Shown here piece after piece: positions 17,040 through 25,308 of a stretch of DNA of 35,383 nt; the first letter of the stretch is position 1; every line of letters starts with the position of its first letter. The DNA lies in NCBI GenBank assembly GCA_029256725.1, contig JAQSXJ010000086.1:1-35383 (forward strand), read 5' to 3'. The translations under genes were made by a program, and so were the position numbers. The notes under the pieces are model-generated. The model was not told where the DNA came from and made no database searches. It saw only the letters and a list, made by a program, of their open reading frames with translations. This stretch comes from Anaerocolumna sp. (GTDB lineage: Bacteria; Bacillota; Clostridia; Lachnospirales; Lachnospiraceae).

Positions 17040-18077
17040 TTACTTAAAATCAATGTCCTTTGATTGAAGCATGTCAGCAAGAAAAGCCAGTGCAAGCCCC
17101 TGACCCCAACCCTGCATCCAGGACTTTGGTATATTAAGATAACCTGATTTATCCTTCATGACAGCAGTTCCACCGGAAACGTTTAATACACGTCCGTCTT
17201 CAGAAATATTTTCAAGAATACCATAGTAAGCCTTATCGATATATTTAGTATGAAGAGGATTATTGTTGTTGATCATAGCTGCTGCAATACCACAGGAAGC
17301 AGATACTTCTTCGTAAGCTTCTTCCACATCCAGTACAGTTCTCCATAAACCATTCTCTGTCTGAAGAGATTTAAGAGCAGCCAACTGATCTCTTAATGCA
17401 CACTCAATTTCCATGCAGGGAGGATAAAGATACCATTCCTTCACTTCTTTCTTCACTCTTGACATGGTGTAAGCAGCCCAGGCATTGGCGCGTCCCCAAT
17501 AGAAGCCGGACATATGACTGTTAGCCACGTGACTGTAGCCATGATACCAGAGACCGGTTGAAGGATCCTGAAGGAATTTGATATGCCAGTAATACTGGTT
17601 TAGCGCATCATCAATAAAGTCCTGGCGGTTTAACATGTTTCCGGCACGCAGAAGGAAAAAAGCAGCCATAAATAATGTATCTGCCCATGCCTGCTCAGGA
17701 AAATCATTATTTTGAGATACTGTATGCTGCAAAACATTCTCACCGAAACGAAGAGCATGTTTGGTAAGATATTCTGCTTTGCTTAATATGATATCAAGAT
17801 ATTTCTGATCCTGAGTTTCTTTGTACAGAGTCAGCATGGTATGCCCCATGGCACAAGTATTAACTGTCCAGGCAGGAAGGCCAAGCTCTATATATTCATC
17901 TGTCCAGCGGATCAGCATATCTAAATATTCTTTTTTGCTTGTAGCTTCATAAGCTCTGCAAACACCATAATAAGCTACGCCGCAAGGCCAATCCCAGGTT
18001 AAATCCATGGACATGGTCTTGTGAACAATACTGTCCATTCTATTTAGAAGTTCTTCTTTGTCATATACCGGTTTCAT
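17040..18077 (-). CDS. GH105 unsaturated rhamnogalacturonyl hydrolase (YteR/YesR-like)
   Basis: The 345-residue protein has no signal peptide, so it works on imported fragments in the cytoplasm. It has the alpha6/alpha6-barrel landmarks of GH105: WDWPCGVAYYG near the N terminus, EQAWADTLFMAAFFLLR (the Asp corresponds to the general acid/base of YteR), WYHGYSHVANSHMSGFYWGRANAW, and SWMQGWGQGLALAFL at the end. The enzyme hydrates and removes the 4,5-unsaturated galacturonic acid left by rhamnogalacturonan lyases. With the downstream GH112 gene this makes a short route from unsaturated galactosylated RG-I disaccharide units to galactose 1-phosphate and rhamnose. The ribosome site is aaggagc. It is divergent from the AraC-type regulator, its likely controller. 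Confidence 0.9.
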   Translation of the reverse strand: MKPVYDKEELLNRMDSIVHKTMSMDLTWDWPCGVAYYGVCRAYEATSKKEYLDMLIRWTDEYIELGLPAWTVNTCAMGHTMLTLYKETQDQKYLDIILSKAEYLTKHALRFGENVLQHTVSQNNDFPEQAWADTLFMAAFFLLRAGNMLNRQDFIDDALNQYYWHIKFLQDPSTGLWYHGYSHVANSHMSGFYWGRANAWAAYTMSRVKKEVKEWYLYPPCMEIECALRDQLAALKSLQTENGLWRTVLDVEEAYEEVSASCGIAAAMINNNNPLHTKYIDKAYYGILENISEDGRVLNVSGGTAVMKDKSGYLNIPKSWMQGWGQGLALAFLADMLQSKDIDFK

Positions 18078-18315
18078 TAATTTTCAGCTCCTTATAGATT
18101 TTCTGATAGTTATAATGCTTCTAATGATATCTTAGTCGAGATATATGTATCTGTCTAATCATTCACCATATAAAACTATGCAAAATCAATCATAATATCA
18201 AATGAATATGGCAAATTACGATAAAATTATCAATAAAATTTGCGAAATACACCAAAAAATATGGAAATAATGAGCATAATGCACAAAAAATATTACCCAA
18301 TTCAGCGGAATTTGA

Positions 18316-18344
18316 TTGATGAATATGATTATATATGATATAAT
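18316..18344 (+). promoter_or_regulatory. Sigma-A-like promoter for the AraC regulator leader
   Basis: ttgatg (18316-18321) and a perfect tataat (18339-18344) are 17 bp apart, pointing to the regulator. The -10 is the first six bases of repeat copy 1. Confidence 0.6.
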
Positions 18345-18464
18345 GAAAGCGTAGAGAGGAATTTGGAGCTTGCTCCATAATTCTGACCGGAGCAACAAGA
18401 ACATGAACATGCATTTTGTTCATGTTATAATGAAAGCGTAGAGAGGAATTTGGAGCTTGCTCCA
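18339..18464 (+). repeat. Two exact 39-nt direct repeats in the leader of the AraC regulator
   Basis: Copies at 18339-18377 and 18426-18464 are identical. Each begins tataatgaaagcg, contains agaggaatttgg and ends in the dyad ggagcttgctcc. They are 87 bp apart start to start. The spacer holds another dyad, acatgaaca / tgttcatgt (18401-18425). The atgaaagcg part resembles half of a CcpA cre site, which is only a suggestion. They may be regulator binding sites or paired RNA hairpins. Confidence 0.75.
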
Positions 18465-18517
18465 ATCAATAATTGTCCGCGGGGTCGTAAATTAACTATC
18501 AGGATTATATAGAAAGG

Positions 18518-19468
18518 ATGCAGCTTATGCCGAGAAAGAAGAGATCAATCGTTGAATACCGCCACTATAATTTGCCACTAAGTTTCCCTATTTTGCTATT
18601 GTCCGGCGAACGTTGGAGAATATCAGAGGTGAAAAGCTCTAATCTGCATTTTCATAATTGTCTTGAAATAGGTATTTGTCTGGCAGAAAGCGGAATTATA
18701 GATATTGAAGGTGTTCCGCATACCTTTAAAGAGGGGGATGTAACCTGTATACCAAGGCATATACCTCATACCACCTTTAGTTCACCGGGAGAAGAGAGCC
18801 TTTGGGTGTATATCTTTGTAGACCCGGAAGAACTTTTCAGAGATATGTTCAGGGATTCCGTTGAAAATTTTGAAAGTCCGATGTCTCCTATCAGACATTA
18901 CAAATATATTATGAATAAACAGGAATATCCCAAAGTATATTTCCTGGCAAAGACAATTTCGGATGAGCTGAAAGAACAGAAATTTAACTACCAGGCAAGT
19001 GTCAAGGGACTGATGCTGTCTCTGTATACAGAACTTTTACGTATACACAGCGCAGAGAATCAGAATACAGCTAAGAACAAGCAAAAAGACGAAAGTGTTG
19101 TAATTATCGCAGATGCTATAAATTTTATACACAGAAATTACATGCAGCCAATTACAATAGAAGATTTAGCAGATATGTGCCATTTAAGTGTAAGCCATTT
19201 CAGAAGAACCTTCCACTCTATAATGGGTGCAGCGCCTCTTGATTTCTTAAATAGTACAAGAATAGATGAAGCTTGCAGACTGCTTCGAAGTACAGAGGAT
19301 AGTATCTTAAGTATATCAGGTCAAGTTGGTTTCCATTCCATCTCAAGTTTTAACCGATGTTTTACAAAACTGACAGGTTCGTCCCCCAGAGTATGGAGAA
19401 ATACCACACTGCAATCGGAGGCCAAATCCTCAAAAGCAACCATTTTAGAATTTACCGGATGGATGTAA
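18518..19468 (+). CDS. AraC family transcriptional regulator
   Basis: The ORF begins at ATG 18518 (MQLMPRKKRS); the ribosome site is agaaagga. The 316-residue protein has an N-terminal cupin sensor (about residues 25-110, with HNCLEIGICLAESG and IPRHIPHTTFS), and a C-terminal pair of helix-turn-helix motifs (about 198-300): TIEDLADMCHLSVSHFRRTF and ILSISGQVGFHSISSFNRCF, the typical AraC signature. The sensor probably binds a sugar ligand. Divergent arrangement with GH105/GH112 suggests that it controls those genes and possibly the importer, and the 39-nt repeats lie in its own leader. Confidence 0.9.
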   Translation: MQLMPRKKRSIVEYRHYNLPLSFPILLLSGERWRISEVKSSNLHFHNCLEIGICLAESGIIDIEGVPHTFKEGDVTCIPRHIPHTTFSSPGEESLWVYIFVDPEELFRDMFRDSVENFESPMSPIRHYKYIMNKQEYPKVYFLAKTISDELKEQKFNYQASVKGLMLSLYTELLRIHSAENQNTAKNKQKDESVVIIADAINFIHRNYMQPITIEDLADMCHLSVSHFRRTFHSIMGAAPLDFLNSTRIDEACRLLRSTEDSILSISGQVGFHSISSFNRCFTKLTGSSPRVWRNTTLQSEAKSSKATILEFTGWM

Positions 19469-19473
19469 AATAG

Positions 19474-19562
19474 AAAACAGCCATATCGGCAAGGAGTTAC
19501 AGTACACAGATAACCTGATTATCTGATACATATACACTTCCTGTAGCTGAAATGGCTGTTTT
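19474..19562. terminator. Possible bidirectional terminator between AraC and ABC permease genes
   Basis: aaaacagccat and atggctgtttt are perfect inverted arms 67 nt apart, with an inner gataac...attatc hairpin. Located between the convergent AraC and permease genes. Confidence 0.5.
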
Positions 19563-19572
19563 AAGTTTCCGG

Positions 19573-20343
19573 TTATTTTATATCAGATTTTATGAATGCC
19601 CAGATTCCAAGCGCTGTGGTTCCTGCCAGTACTACGAGTCCAACGATGGCTGATCTTAAATAATCAGAGCCGGTGACCACATCTGCAGCGTAGAAAGAGA
19701 TGTTGTTTATCAAACTGTATTCTGTGAATTTAATTTTACTTTTGACAGCATATTGGAGTAAAGTGAATATTAAACGTTCTGCCATGAGAGCGTAAATAAT
19801 ATTAATAGCAATGACTCCACCCAGATTTTTAACAACCATAGAAAGCATCATAAATAAGGAAGTAACCCCTGCATACAAGAGCATTTCTATACCAAGAGTC
19901 TTGAATATCCAGCCAACATATTCGCCAGAAAAGTCACCCAGATTACCAGTTACAATAGTTGCACTGATTGTTCCGACTAATATAACGACAGCGATGAATA
20001 TATAGGAAGCTACAATCATTGTAATCAGTTTAGAAAGATATATGTAAATCTTTGAGTAACCTTTTGAAACTACATTTTTCATAGTTCCATGGCTGAATTC
20101 TGCAGTAACGAATATACCTATTACAATACCAATCAGCATGATAAGGTCACTGCCAAATATAGCACTCATACCATATTCGATTCCGCTGGAGGGATCAGTA
20201 ATTACCATAGTAGGATCTGAGTTCTGCATTAAATATAACACTACAATACCCAGTATGAAGAGACAGGCCTCTACAGCCATGCAAATATAAAAAGATTTGC
20301 TTTTAAACAAACGATAAAAATCAGAACGCAATAAATTAGACAT
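19573..20343 (-). CDS. ABC-2 type transporter permease
   Basis: The 256-residue protein has six membrane helices (about residues 17-40, 55-80, 100-130, 140-165, 170-195 and 228-250) and the N-terminal LLRSDFYRLFKSKSFYICMA amphipathic start typical of ABC-2/BcrB-like exporters. I start at the second ATG (20343), because gggag lies properly before it, and the upstream ATG at 20355 overlaps that site. It follows the ATPase gene by about 140 bp on the same strand. The pair forms a two-component exporter; peptide antibiotic resistance or lipid export are common roles. No sensor kinase or response regulator is next to it. Confidence 0.8.
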   Translation of the reverse strand: MSNLLRSDFYRLFKSKSFYICMAVEACLFILGIVVLYLMQNSDPTMVITDPSSGIEYGMSAIFGSDLIMLIGIVIGIFVTAEFSHGTMKNVVSKGYSKIYIYLSKLITMIVASYIFIAVVILVGTISATIVTGNLGDFSGEYVGWIFKTLGIEMLLYAGVTSLFMMLSMVVKNLGGVIAINIIYALMAERLIFTLLQYAVKSKIKFTEYSLINNISFYAADVVTGSDYLRSAIVGLVVLAGTTALGIWAFIKSDIK

Positions 20344-20482
20344 AGTAACTCCCATCTGTGTACCTGCTGTACACGGAACAAATCAGTAAATATAGAACCA
20401 TAATCTCTGATTTGCTATCCTTTAATATGTAATTGATAATATTTATTATTAATAAAATTGGATGGATAGCAGTTATAACTTC

Positions 20483-21400
20483 CTAGACATAACTTTTTTC
20501 AGTGCTTTCCATTAGTTGCATAAAGTATGCTTCTAAATCCTGACCGACAATTGAGCTGGAATTAACTGTTATACCATTCTTAGCAAGTTCAGTATTAATG
20601 GCACCAGCCTTTTCTAAATTTTTAGATACCCGAATAGTATGCTCATCCAAGACTTTAACTGCATCTTTCTCTATCATTCCGTTTATTATATTTACAGCCT
20701 CTGCAGTTTTATCAACCTTTATCTCAAGTTCTCCTGTGCAGCGCTGTTCCAGTTCCTCATTGGTAAACTCGGTTACCATAACTCCATTATTGATGACACC
20801 ATAGCGGTTAGCAATTCTTGAAAGTTCTCCAAGAATATGACTGGAGATTAGAATAGTAATCTTTCTTTCGCGGTTCAAATGAAGGATCAGCTCACGGATT
20901 TCTTTGATACCGGTAGGATCAAGTCCATTAATTGGCTCATCCAACATCAAAAATTCCGGATCACCAAGTAATGAGATACCAATGGCAAGACGTTGTTTCA
21001 TACCCAGGGAAAAGTTCTTTGCTTTCTTTTTACCGGTATCAGATAAGCCTACGAGATTTAACATTTCTGGTATTTTCGTTACCGGATCAAGTCCCAACAA
21101 TCTACAGTAATAATGAAGGTTCTGTTTTGCTGTCATTTGCGGGAACACTGCCGGATTCTCTATCATGGTTCCTGTCTTGCTTCTTTGAGTATCTAAATCA
21201 TTACTTCCAAATAATTGAATGGTTCCTTTGCTAGGACGGGCAAGACCTGCCACCATTCGGATAAATGTAGTTTTTCCAGCGCCGTTACGACCGATAAAGC
21301 CATAAATATCACCTTTATAAACGTTGAGATTCATACCACTTACTGCTGCTCTTTTACCAAATACCTTTGTGAGGTCTTTTGTTTGCAGTACATATTCCAT
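20483..21400 (-). CDS. ABC transporter ATP-binding protein (BcrA-like)
   Basis: The 305-residue protein has Walker A GRNGAGKTT (residues 37-45), the signature FSLGMKQRL, Walker B FLMLDEPINGLDP and the switch histidine in LISSHIL. The last about 90 residues form the accessory domain seen in BcrA/CcmA-like ATPases. It powers the ABC-2 permease encoded downstream. The start codon has a strong ribosome site (caggagg). The pair is probably transcribed from a promoter in the 200-bp gap upstream, divergent from lrgA. Confidence 0.88.
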   Translation of the reverse strand: MEYVLQTKDLTKVFGKRAAVSGMNLNVYKGDIYGFIGRNGAGKTTFIRMVAGLARPSKGTIQLFGSNDLDTQRSKTGTMIENPAVFPQMTAKQNLHYYCRLLGLDPVTKIPEMLNLVGLSDTGKKKAKNFSLGMKQRLAIGISLLGDPEFLMLDEPINGLDPTGIKEIRELILHLNRERKITILISSHILGELSRIANRYGVINNGVMVTEFTNEELEQRCTGELEIKVDKTAEAVNIINGMIEKDAVKVLDEHTIRVSKNLEKAGAINTELAKNGITVNSSSIVGQDLEAYFMQLMESTEKSYV

Positions 21401-21600
21401 TTTGATATCCTCCTGCTTTTTCTGTTGAAATTTTACAACAATACATATATTACCATATAAGAATTAAAAACACATTAGAAAAACCTAAAATTATCCTTTT
21501 ATTTTCTATTGCGCTTCTAATTAAATGGTGCTACACTAACTAAAGTGGTATGACCAATAAACCAATTTATATTGACAGAGTAGAAAGGCAGGATGATGTA

Positions 21601-21954
21601 ATGAAGTATCTTAGACAGTTGCTGATTATTTTAGGTATCTATTTTGCGGGGCAGGTAATACAGGAGGTATTTCATTTACCGGTGCCAGGTTCTGTAATAG
21701 GTATATTGATATTGTTTTTTGCATTGCATACCGGAATTCTTAAAGTTCACATGATAGAAGAGGTTTGCGATTTTTTATTATCACATATGGCTTTTCTTTT
21801 TGTACCTGCAAGTGTTGGGCTGATGACCTCATTTGGCCTGATAAAGGGAAAGCTGGCAGGTTTTCTGGCAGTTATTGTGATTTCAACAGCGGTTATCTGG
21901 ATTGTAACCGCACACATAGCAAAGCTGCTTAGAAAGGAAAGTACCAATGAGTGA
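21601..21954 (+). CDS. lrgA: LrgA/CidA family holin-like membrane protein
   Basis: I start at the ATG giving MKYLRQLLII, since the earlier in-frame start (21550) adds a hydrophilic tail not seen in the family. The 117-residue protein has four membrane helices and the family blocks FHLPVPGSVIGILILF and FVPASVGLM. LrgA/CidA proteins are implicated in control of murein hydrolases, cell lysis and, in several Firmicutes, pyruvate or metabolite transport together with LrgB. It overlaps lrgB by 8 bp, showing translational coupling. Confidence 0.85.
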   Translation: MKYLRQLLIILGIYFAGQVIQEVFHLPVPGSVIGILILFFALHTGILKVHMIEEVCDFLLSHMAFLFVPASVGLMTSFGLIKGKLAGFLAVIVISTAVIWIVTAHIAKLLRKESTNE

Positions 21955-22714
21955 AATTATTAAGTCTCCTTTGTTTGGCGTTATTCTGTCTCTGGCAGCA
22001 TATGAGATAGCCAGCCTGATACATAAAAAGACCAAGTTATCCATATGCAATCCTCTATTGCTTGCAATGCTTCTGGTAATAGTGGTACTTACGAGTTTTA
22101 ACATATCCTATGAGGATTACAGTCAAGGGGGACAGCTTATCTCCTTCTTCCTGTACCCGGCCACAGTAGCATTGGCATTACCGATTTATCGTAAATTTCA
22201 TCTTCTAAAAGCAAATGCGCTGCCTATTGTTGTCAGTATTTTAAGCGGGAATGTATTAGGTATAATCAGTATTATTCTTCTGTCAAAGGTTTTCGGTCTT
22301 TCGGAAGTATTGACAAAATCACTGATTCCAAAGTCCATTACAACACCCATTGGCATGGAGGTGTCAAATCAGCTTGGAGGAATTCCATCCGTAACAGTAG
22401 TTGCAATTATACTGACCGGAATATTAGGGGCAGTTCTTGGTCCATTTCTTGCTAAATTGTTCAAAATGAAAGATCGTGTATCTGTGGGAATTGCTATGGG
22501 GGCATCCTCTCATGCACTGGGAACGGCAAGAGCTATGGAGCTTGGAGAGATTGAAGGAGCCATGAGCGGGCTAACGATGGCGTTATCCGGTATTATAACG
22601 GTCGTATTGGCTCCGGTTATATGGAAGTTATTTTTAGGGGGAGTCAGTTTTTGGCAAGGGGGACGGCAAATTGTACAAAACAGAAAAAACTCATGCTTCG
22701 ATTTCAAGGCATAA
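21947..22714 (+). CDS. lrgB: LrgB/CidB family membrane protein with a transposon-derived C-terminal tail
   Basis: The 255-residue protein has about seven helices and the family blocks LFLLYPATVALALP-like (FFLYPATVALALPIY), LIPKSITTPIGMEVS and GASSHALGTARAMELGE. The normal LrgB end is near residue 230 (LAPVIWKLF). The final 16 residues (RQIVQNRKNSCFDFKA), including the stop codon, are encoded by the left arm of a palindromic element that starts at 22665. The original stop has therefore been replaced. It overlaps lrgA by 8 bp; the two membrane proteins are expected to work together, as a lysis-control or metabolite-transport pair. Confidence 0.87.
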   Translation: MSEIIKSPLFGVILSLAAYEIASLIHKKTKLSICNPLLLAMLLVIVVLTSFNISYEDYSQGGQLISFFLYPATVALALPIYRKFHLLKANALPIVVSILSGNVLGIISIILLSKVFGLSEVLTKSLIPKSITTPIGMEVSNQLGGIPSVTVVAIILTGILGAVLGPFLAKLFKMKDRVSVGIAMGASSHALGTARAMELGEIEGAMSGLTMALSGIITVVLAPVIWKLFLGGVSFWQGGRQIVQNRKNSCFDFKA

Positions 22715-22879
22715 GAAGTCCTAATTCTCTGGATATTTTGTGCTTGACATATTATAAAACAGATAACTCGCTAGCGCTCAAACAATCTGTTTTATAAAAT
22801 AGCACAAAATATCCAGAGAAAAGGACTTCTAATACCTTTCCATAGGCGCATTCGTTCTTTCTGTTTTGTGCAATTTGCC
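22665..22879. repeat. 215-bp long inverted repeat (MITE-like) at the lrgB 3' end
   Basis: The ends match as ggcaaattgtacaaaacag and ctgttttgtgcaatttgcc (one mismatch). Inner arms pair as agaagtcctaattctctgga, then atattttgtgc and aaaacagat with their partners, meeting at a tagc centre near 22772. It has no ORF. In RNA it would fold into a single hairpin, so it may also act as terminator for lrgAB. Confidence 0.8.
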
Positions 22880-22917
22880 TGAAATCCTATGGTAACATGA
22901 CTTTTGAAAATTGAATC

Positions 22918-23111
22918 AAGAACGCGGTTTAAGAATATGAATCAAGAACGTGGTTTAAGAACATGACTCAAGAATATGACTTAAGAACATGATTTAAGAA
23001 CGTGATTTAAGAACGTGATTTAAGAACATGATTAAGAACATGGTTTAAGTGCGTGTTTTAAGAGCGTCGTTTAAGAATGTGGTTAGAAAATGTGGTTTAG
23101 AAATGCGATTT
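22918..23111. repeat. Array of about 15 tandem 13-nt repeats
   Basis: The consensus unit is aagaacgtgattt. Units 1-8 and 10-12 keep a strict 13-bp period, with variable positions mostly at c/t-g/a-t and the last three bases; one or two units are 12 or 14 bp. It lies 39 bp after the palindrome and about 155 bp before the GntR gene. It is not coding (13-bp period, stops) and has no spacers. Confidence 0.85.
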
Positions 23112-23267
23112 CTAAGAGAATAAAGTTATCGGACATATTCAAGAAATAATCGTAAGTATACCAATTTATAATCCATAATGGAAAAAATAAAATCTTTATA
23201 CATGATATAAATAGGTTACTTAAGTTATTGAGAAGTACTTTGGGGAGTATTTCGGAAGGAGAAGGTG

Positions 23268-23954
23268 ATGTTTGAAGCCATAAAAAATACAAAAATTTTT
23301 GATCAGGTTATCGGACAGATTAAAGAGCTTATAAGACAAGGGGATTTAAAGTGTGGGGACAAGCTGCCTTCTGAGAGAGATATGTGTGAACAGCTAAGAG
23401 TCAGCAGGACTTCCATACGAGAGGCCTTGCGTGCCCTTGAGATGCTGGGAATTATTGAAGCCAGACAAGGGGGAGGCAATTATATCAAAGAGCAGTTTGA
23501 AGACAGTTTCTTTGAGCCTCTGTCCTTAACCTTTCTCCTTCATGGCAGCAATATTGATGAGGTGATTAAATTTCGGCAGATGATGGAGCCTCAGGCAGCC
23601 GGTGAGGCTGCTGTCAGAAGAAGCGAAGAACAACTGGAGGAAATGAAGAGATTACTTTGCGAGCTGAAAACTACGGAAAATGAAACTGTGAGTGCTGCCA
23701 TTGATAAACAGCTGCATTATAAGATAATTGAAGCATCAGGAAACAAATTGGTAGCCTACACTATGTATGCAGTCTCGGCTTTGGTAGAGGAGTATATTAT
23801 TAATACCCGCAGCAGTATGATAAAAAATCCTGAGAATAAAAGCCTTCTTTATGAGCAGCATGATAATATCATCCATGCAATTGAAAAGCAGGATAGCGCA
23901 GAAGCTATAAAGGCAATGTCTGAACACCTGATTTACTCTATGGGTTATGAGTAG
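23268..23954 (+). CDS. GntR family regulator, FadR subfamily (FCD domain)
   Basis: The 228-residue protein starts at the ATG 23268; the in-frame GTG at 23265 is part of the ribosome-site region ggaaggagaaggtg. The winged helix-turn-helix is at about residues 8-75 (KLPSERDMCEQLRVSRTSIR, EALRALEMLGIIEARQGGG). The all-helical FCD ligand-binding domain follows (about 90-215) with the metal-binding-type residues in EVIKFRQMMEPQAAGEA, DKQLHYKIIEASGN and EQHDNIIHAIEKQD. FadR-type regulators sense organic acids such as lactate, pyruvate or sugar acids. The next gene is a D-2-hydroxyacid dehydrogenase, and the upstream lrgAB pair is linked to pyruvate in other Firmicutes, so a 2-oxo or hydroxy acid is a likely effector (inference). 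Confidence 0.88.
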   Translation: MFEAIKNTKIFDQVIGQIKELIRQGDLKCGDKLPSERDMCEQLRVSRTSIREALRALEMLGIIEARQGGGNYIKEQFEDSFFEPLSLTFLLHGSNIDEVIKFRQMMEPQAAGEAAVRRSEEQLEEMKRLLCELKTTENETVSAAIDKQLHYKIIEASGNKLVAYTMYAVSALVEEYIINTRSSMIKNPENKSLLYEQHDNIIHAIEKQDSAEAIKAMSEHLIYSMGYE

Positions 23955-24143
23955 AGTAAATTACGGAATGTAGCAATGAAATAATCAGTGAAGACTGTAT
24001 AAATAGCTGATAATTATAGAAAGAATGAATATTTAAAGATTAAAGGCGTTTATTCGTTAAAAACATTGAAATATAAGATAGTAAGCCCATAAGTTTGAGC
24101 TTGTACTAAATAAGATGAACATGAGAAAGGCAAGGCTGATAAT

Positions 24144-25100
24144 ATGAAAAAAGCAGTATTCTTAAATTATGTAAAAGTAGACTATGACAACAAATTAGAT
24201 TTTACCAAATTAAATAAAACAGCAGAAATTACATTATATAAGAAATCAGCACCGGAGGAAATCTATAAGAATGCAGAGGGAAGCCATATATTGATAACAA
24301 AAGAGTTGCCCATGGGAAAGGAAATCATTGATAAGCTTCCCTCAACCGTAGAGCTGATATGTGAAGCCGGTACCGGTTATAACAATATTGATATAGAAGC
24401 TGCTAAGAAGCGTAATATTACAGTATGTAATATCCCTGCTTATAGTTCCAAGGCTGTCGCACAGCTCACCTTTACCTTTATTCTATCCTTAAGCTCATCT
24501 TTGACCACTCAGCAAAATATGCTGAAAGGGAATAGTTATGATAATTTCACGAAGCATATGACTTTAAATCACAACGAAGTGGTCGGTAAAACCCTTGGTG
24601 TAATCGGAGCTGGAAAGATTGCAGTGGAAGTAATTAAGGCAGCTGTATTCTTTGGTATGAAAGTATTAGTGTACAGCAGAACGCCAAAAGACTTTCAGGA
24701 GGAAAATGTAAGCTTTGTCTCACTAAAGGAACTGCTCACAGACAGTGATTTTGTATCTATACACTGCCCCTTAAACGAGGATACCAAACATCTGATAGAT
24801 CGGGAGAAGCTTGCACTTATGAAACCTTCAGCTTACCTTATCAATACTTCCAGAGGAGCAATTATCAAAGAAGAGGATCTTGTGGAGGCGCTAAAGAACA
24901 GGGTAATTGCAGGAGCTGCACTGGACGTACTGGAACAGGAACCAGGAACCCCTGATAATCCGCTTTTTAAGCTGCCTAATTGTATTTTGACACCTCATAT
25001 AGGCTGGCAGTGTATTGAGACCAGACAACGGCTAATTGATATGCTTGCAGATAATATACAAGCCTTTTTGGAAGGGAAACCCACAAATCAGGTAAATTAA
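24144..25100 (+). CDS. D-isomer-specific 2-hydroxyacid dehydrogenase (NAD-dependent)
   Basis: The 318-residue cytoplasmic enzyme has the Rossmann loop LGVIGAGKIAVEV (GxGxxA, with Ala in place of the last Gly) at about residue 150, the catalytic Arg in LINTSRGAIIKEEDL, the Glu in DVLEQEPG and the His in TPHIGWQ. The class interconverts D-2-hydroxy acids and 2-oxo acids; glycerate, lactate or phosphoglycerate are possible, and the sequence does not settle which. It follows the FadR-type regulator after 190 bp and is probably under its control. The ribosome site is weak (agaaaggcaagg). Confidence 0.85.
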   Translation: MKKAVFLNYVKVDYDNKLDFTKLNKTAEITLYKKSAPEEIYKNAEGSHILITKELPMGKEIIDKLPSTVELICEAGTGYNNIDIEAAKKRNITVCNIPAYSSKAVAQLTFTFILSLSSSLTTQQNMLKGNSYDNFTKHMTLNHNEVVGKTLGVIGAGKIAVEVIKAAVFFGMKVLVYSRTPKDFQEENVSFVSLKELLTDSDFVSIHCPLNEDTKHLIDREKLALMKPSAYLINTSRGAIIKEEDLVEALKNRVIAGAALDVLEQEPGTPDNPLFKLPNCILTPHIGWQCIETRQRLIDMLADNIQAFLEGKPTNQVN

Positions 25101-25105
25101 ATAAT

Positions 25106-25156
25106 ATAGAGAAGGGTAAAATATCAGGATCAAATATTTTTACCCTTCTCTATTTT
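25106..25156 (+). terminator. Rho-independent terminator of the dehydrogenase gene
   Basis: The stem atagagaagggtaaaatat / atatttttacccttctctat has an 8-nt loop and is followed by ttttg. Confidence 0.85.
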
Positions 25157-25308
25157 GATTAAACAGGCTTATCGCTTCTTAGCTACCGGGACACTACACC
25201 TTATTTCTCTGACTAGCATAGGTACAAATATCAGATACTGATATTAAGCGAAGTTTACGAAATGCAGAATAATGTAAAGTGGAGCATTAAGAACGGTCAA
25301 GACACGCC

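Noticed and set aside
18190..18465. Minus-strand ORF with a duplicated peptide (MEQAPNSSLRFHY)
   Set aside because: The duplication comes from the 39-nt DNA repeats in the regulator leader. There is no ribosome site and no conserved composition.
22918..23111. 13-nt array as a CRISPR
   Set aside because: The units are tandem with no spacers, far too short for CRISPR repeats, and no cas genes are present.
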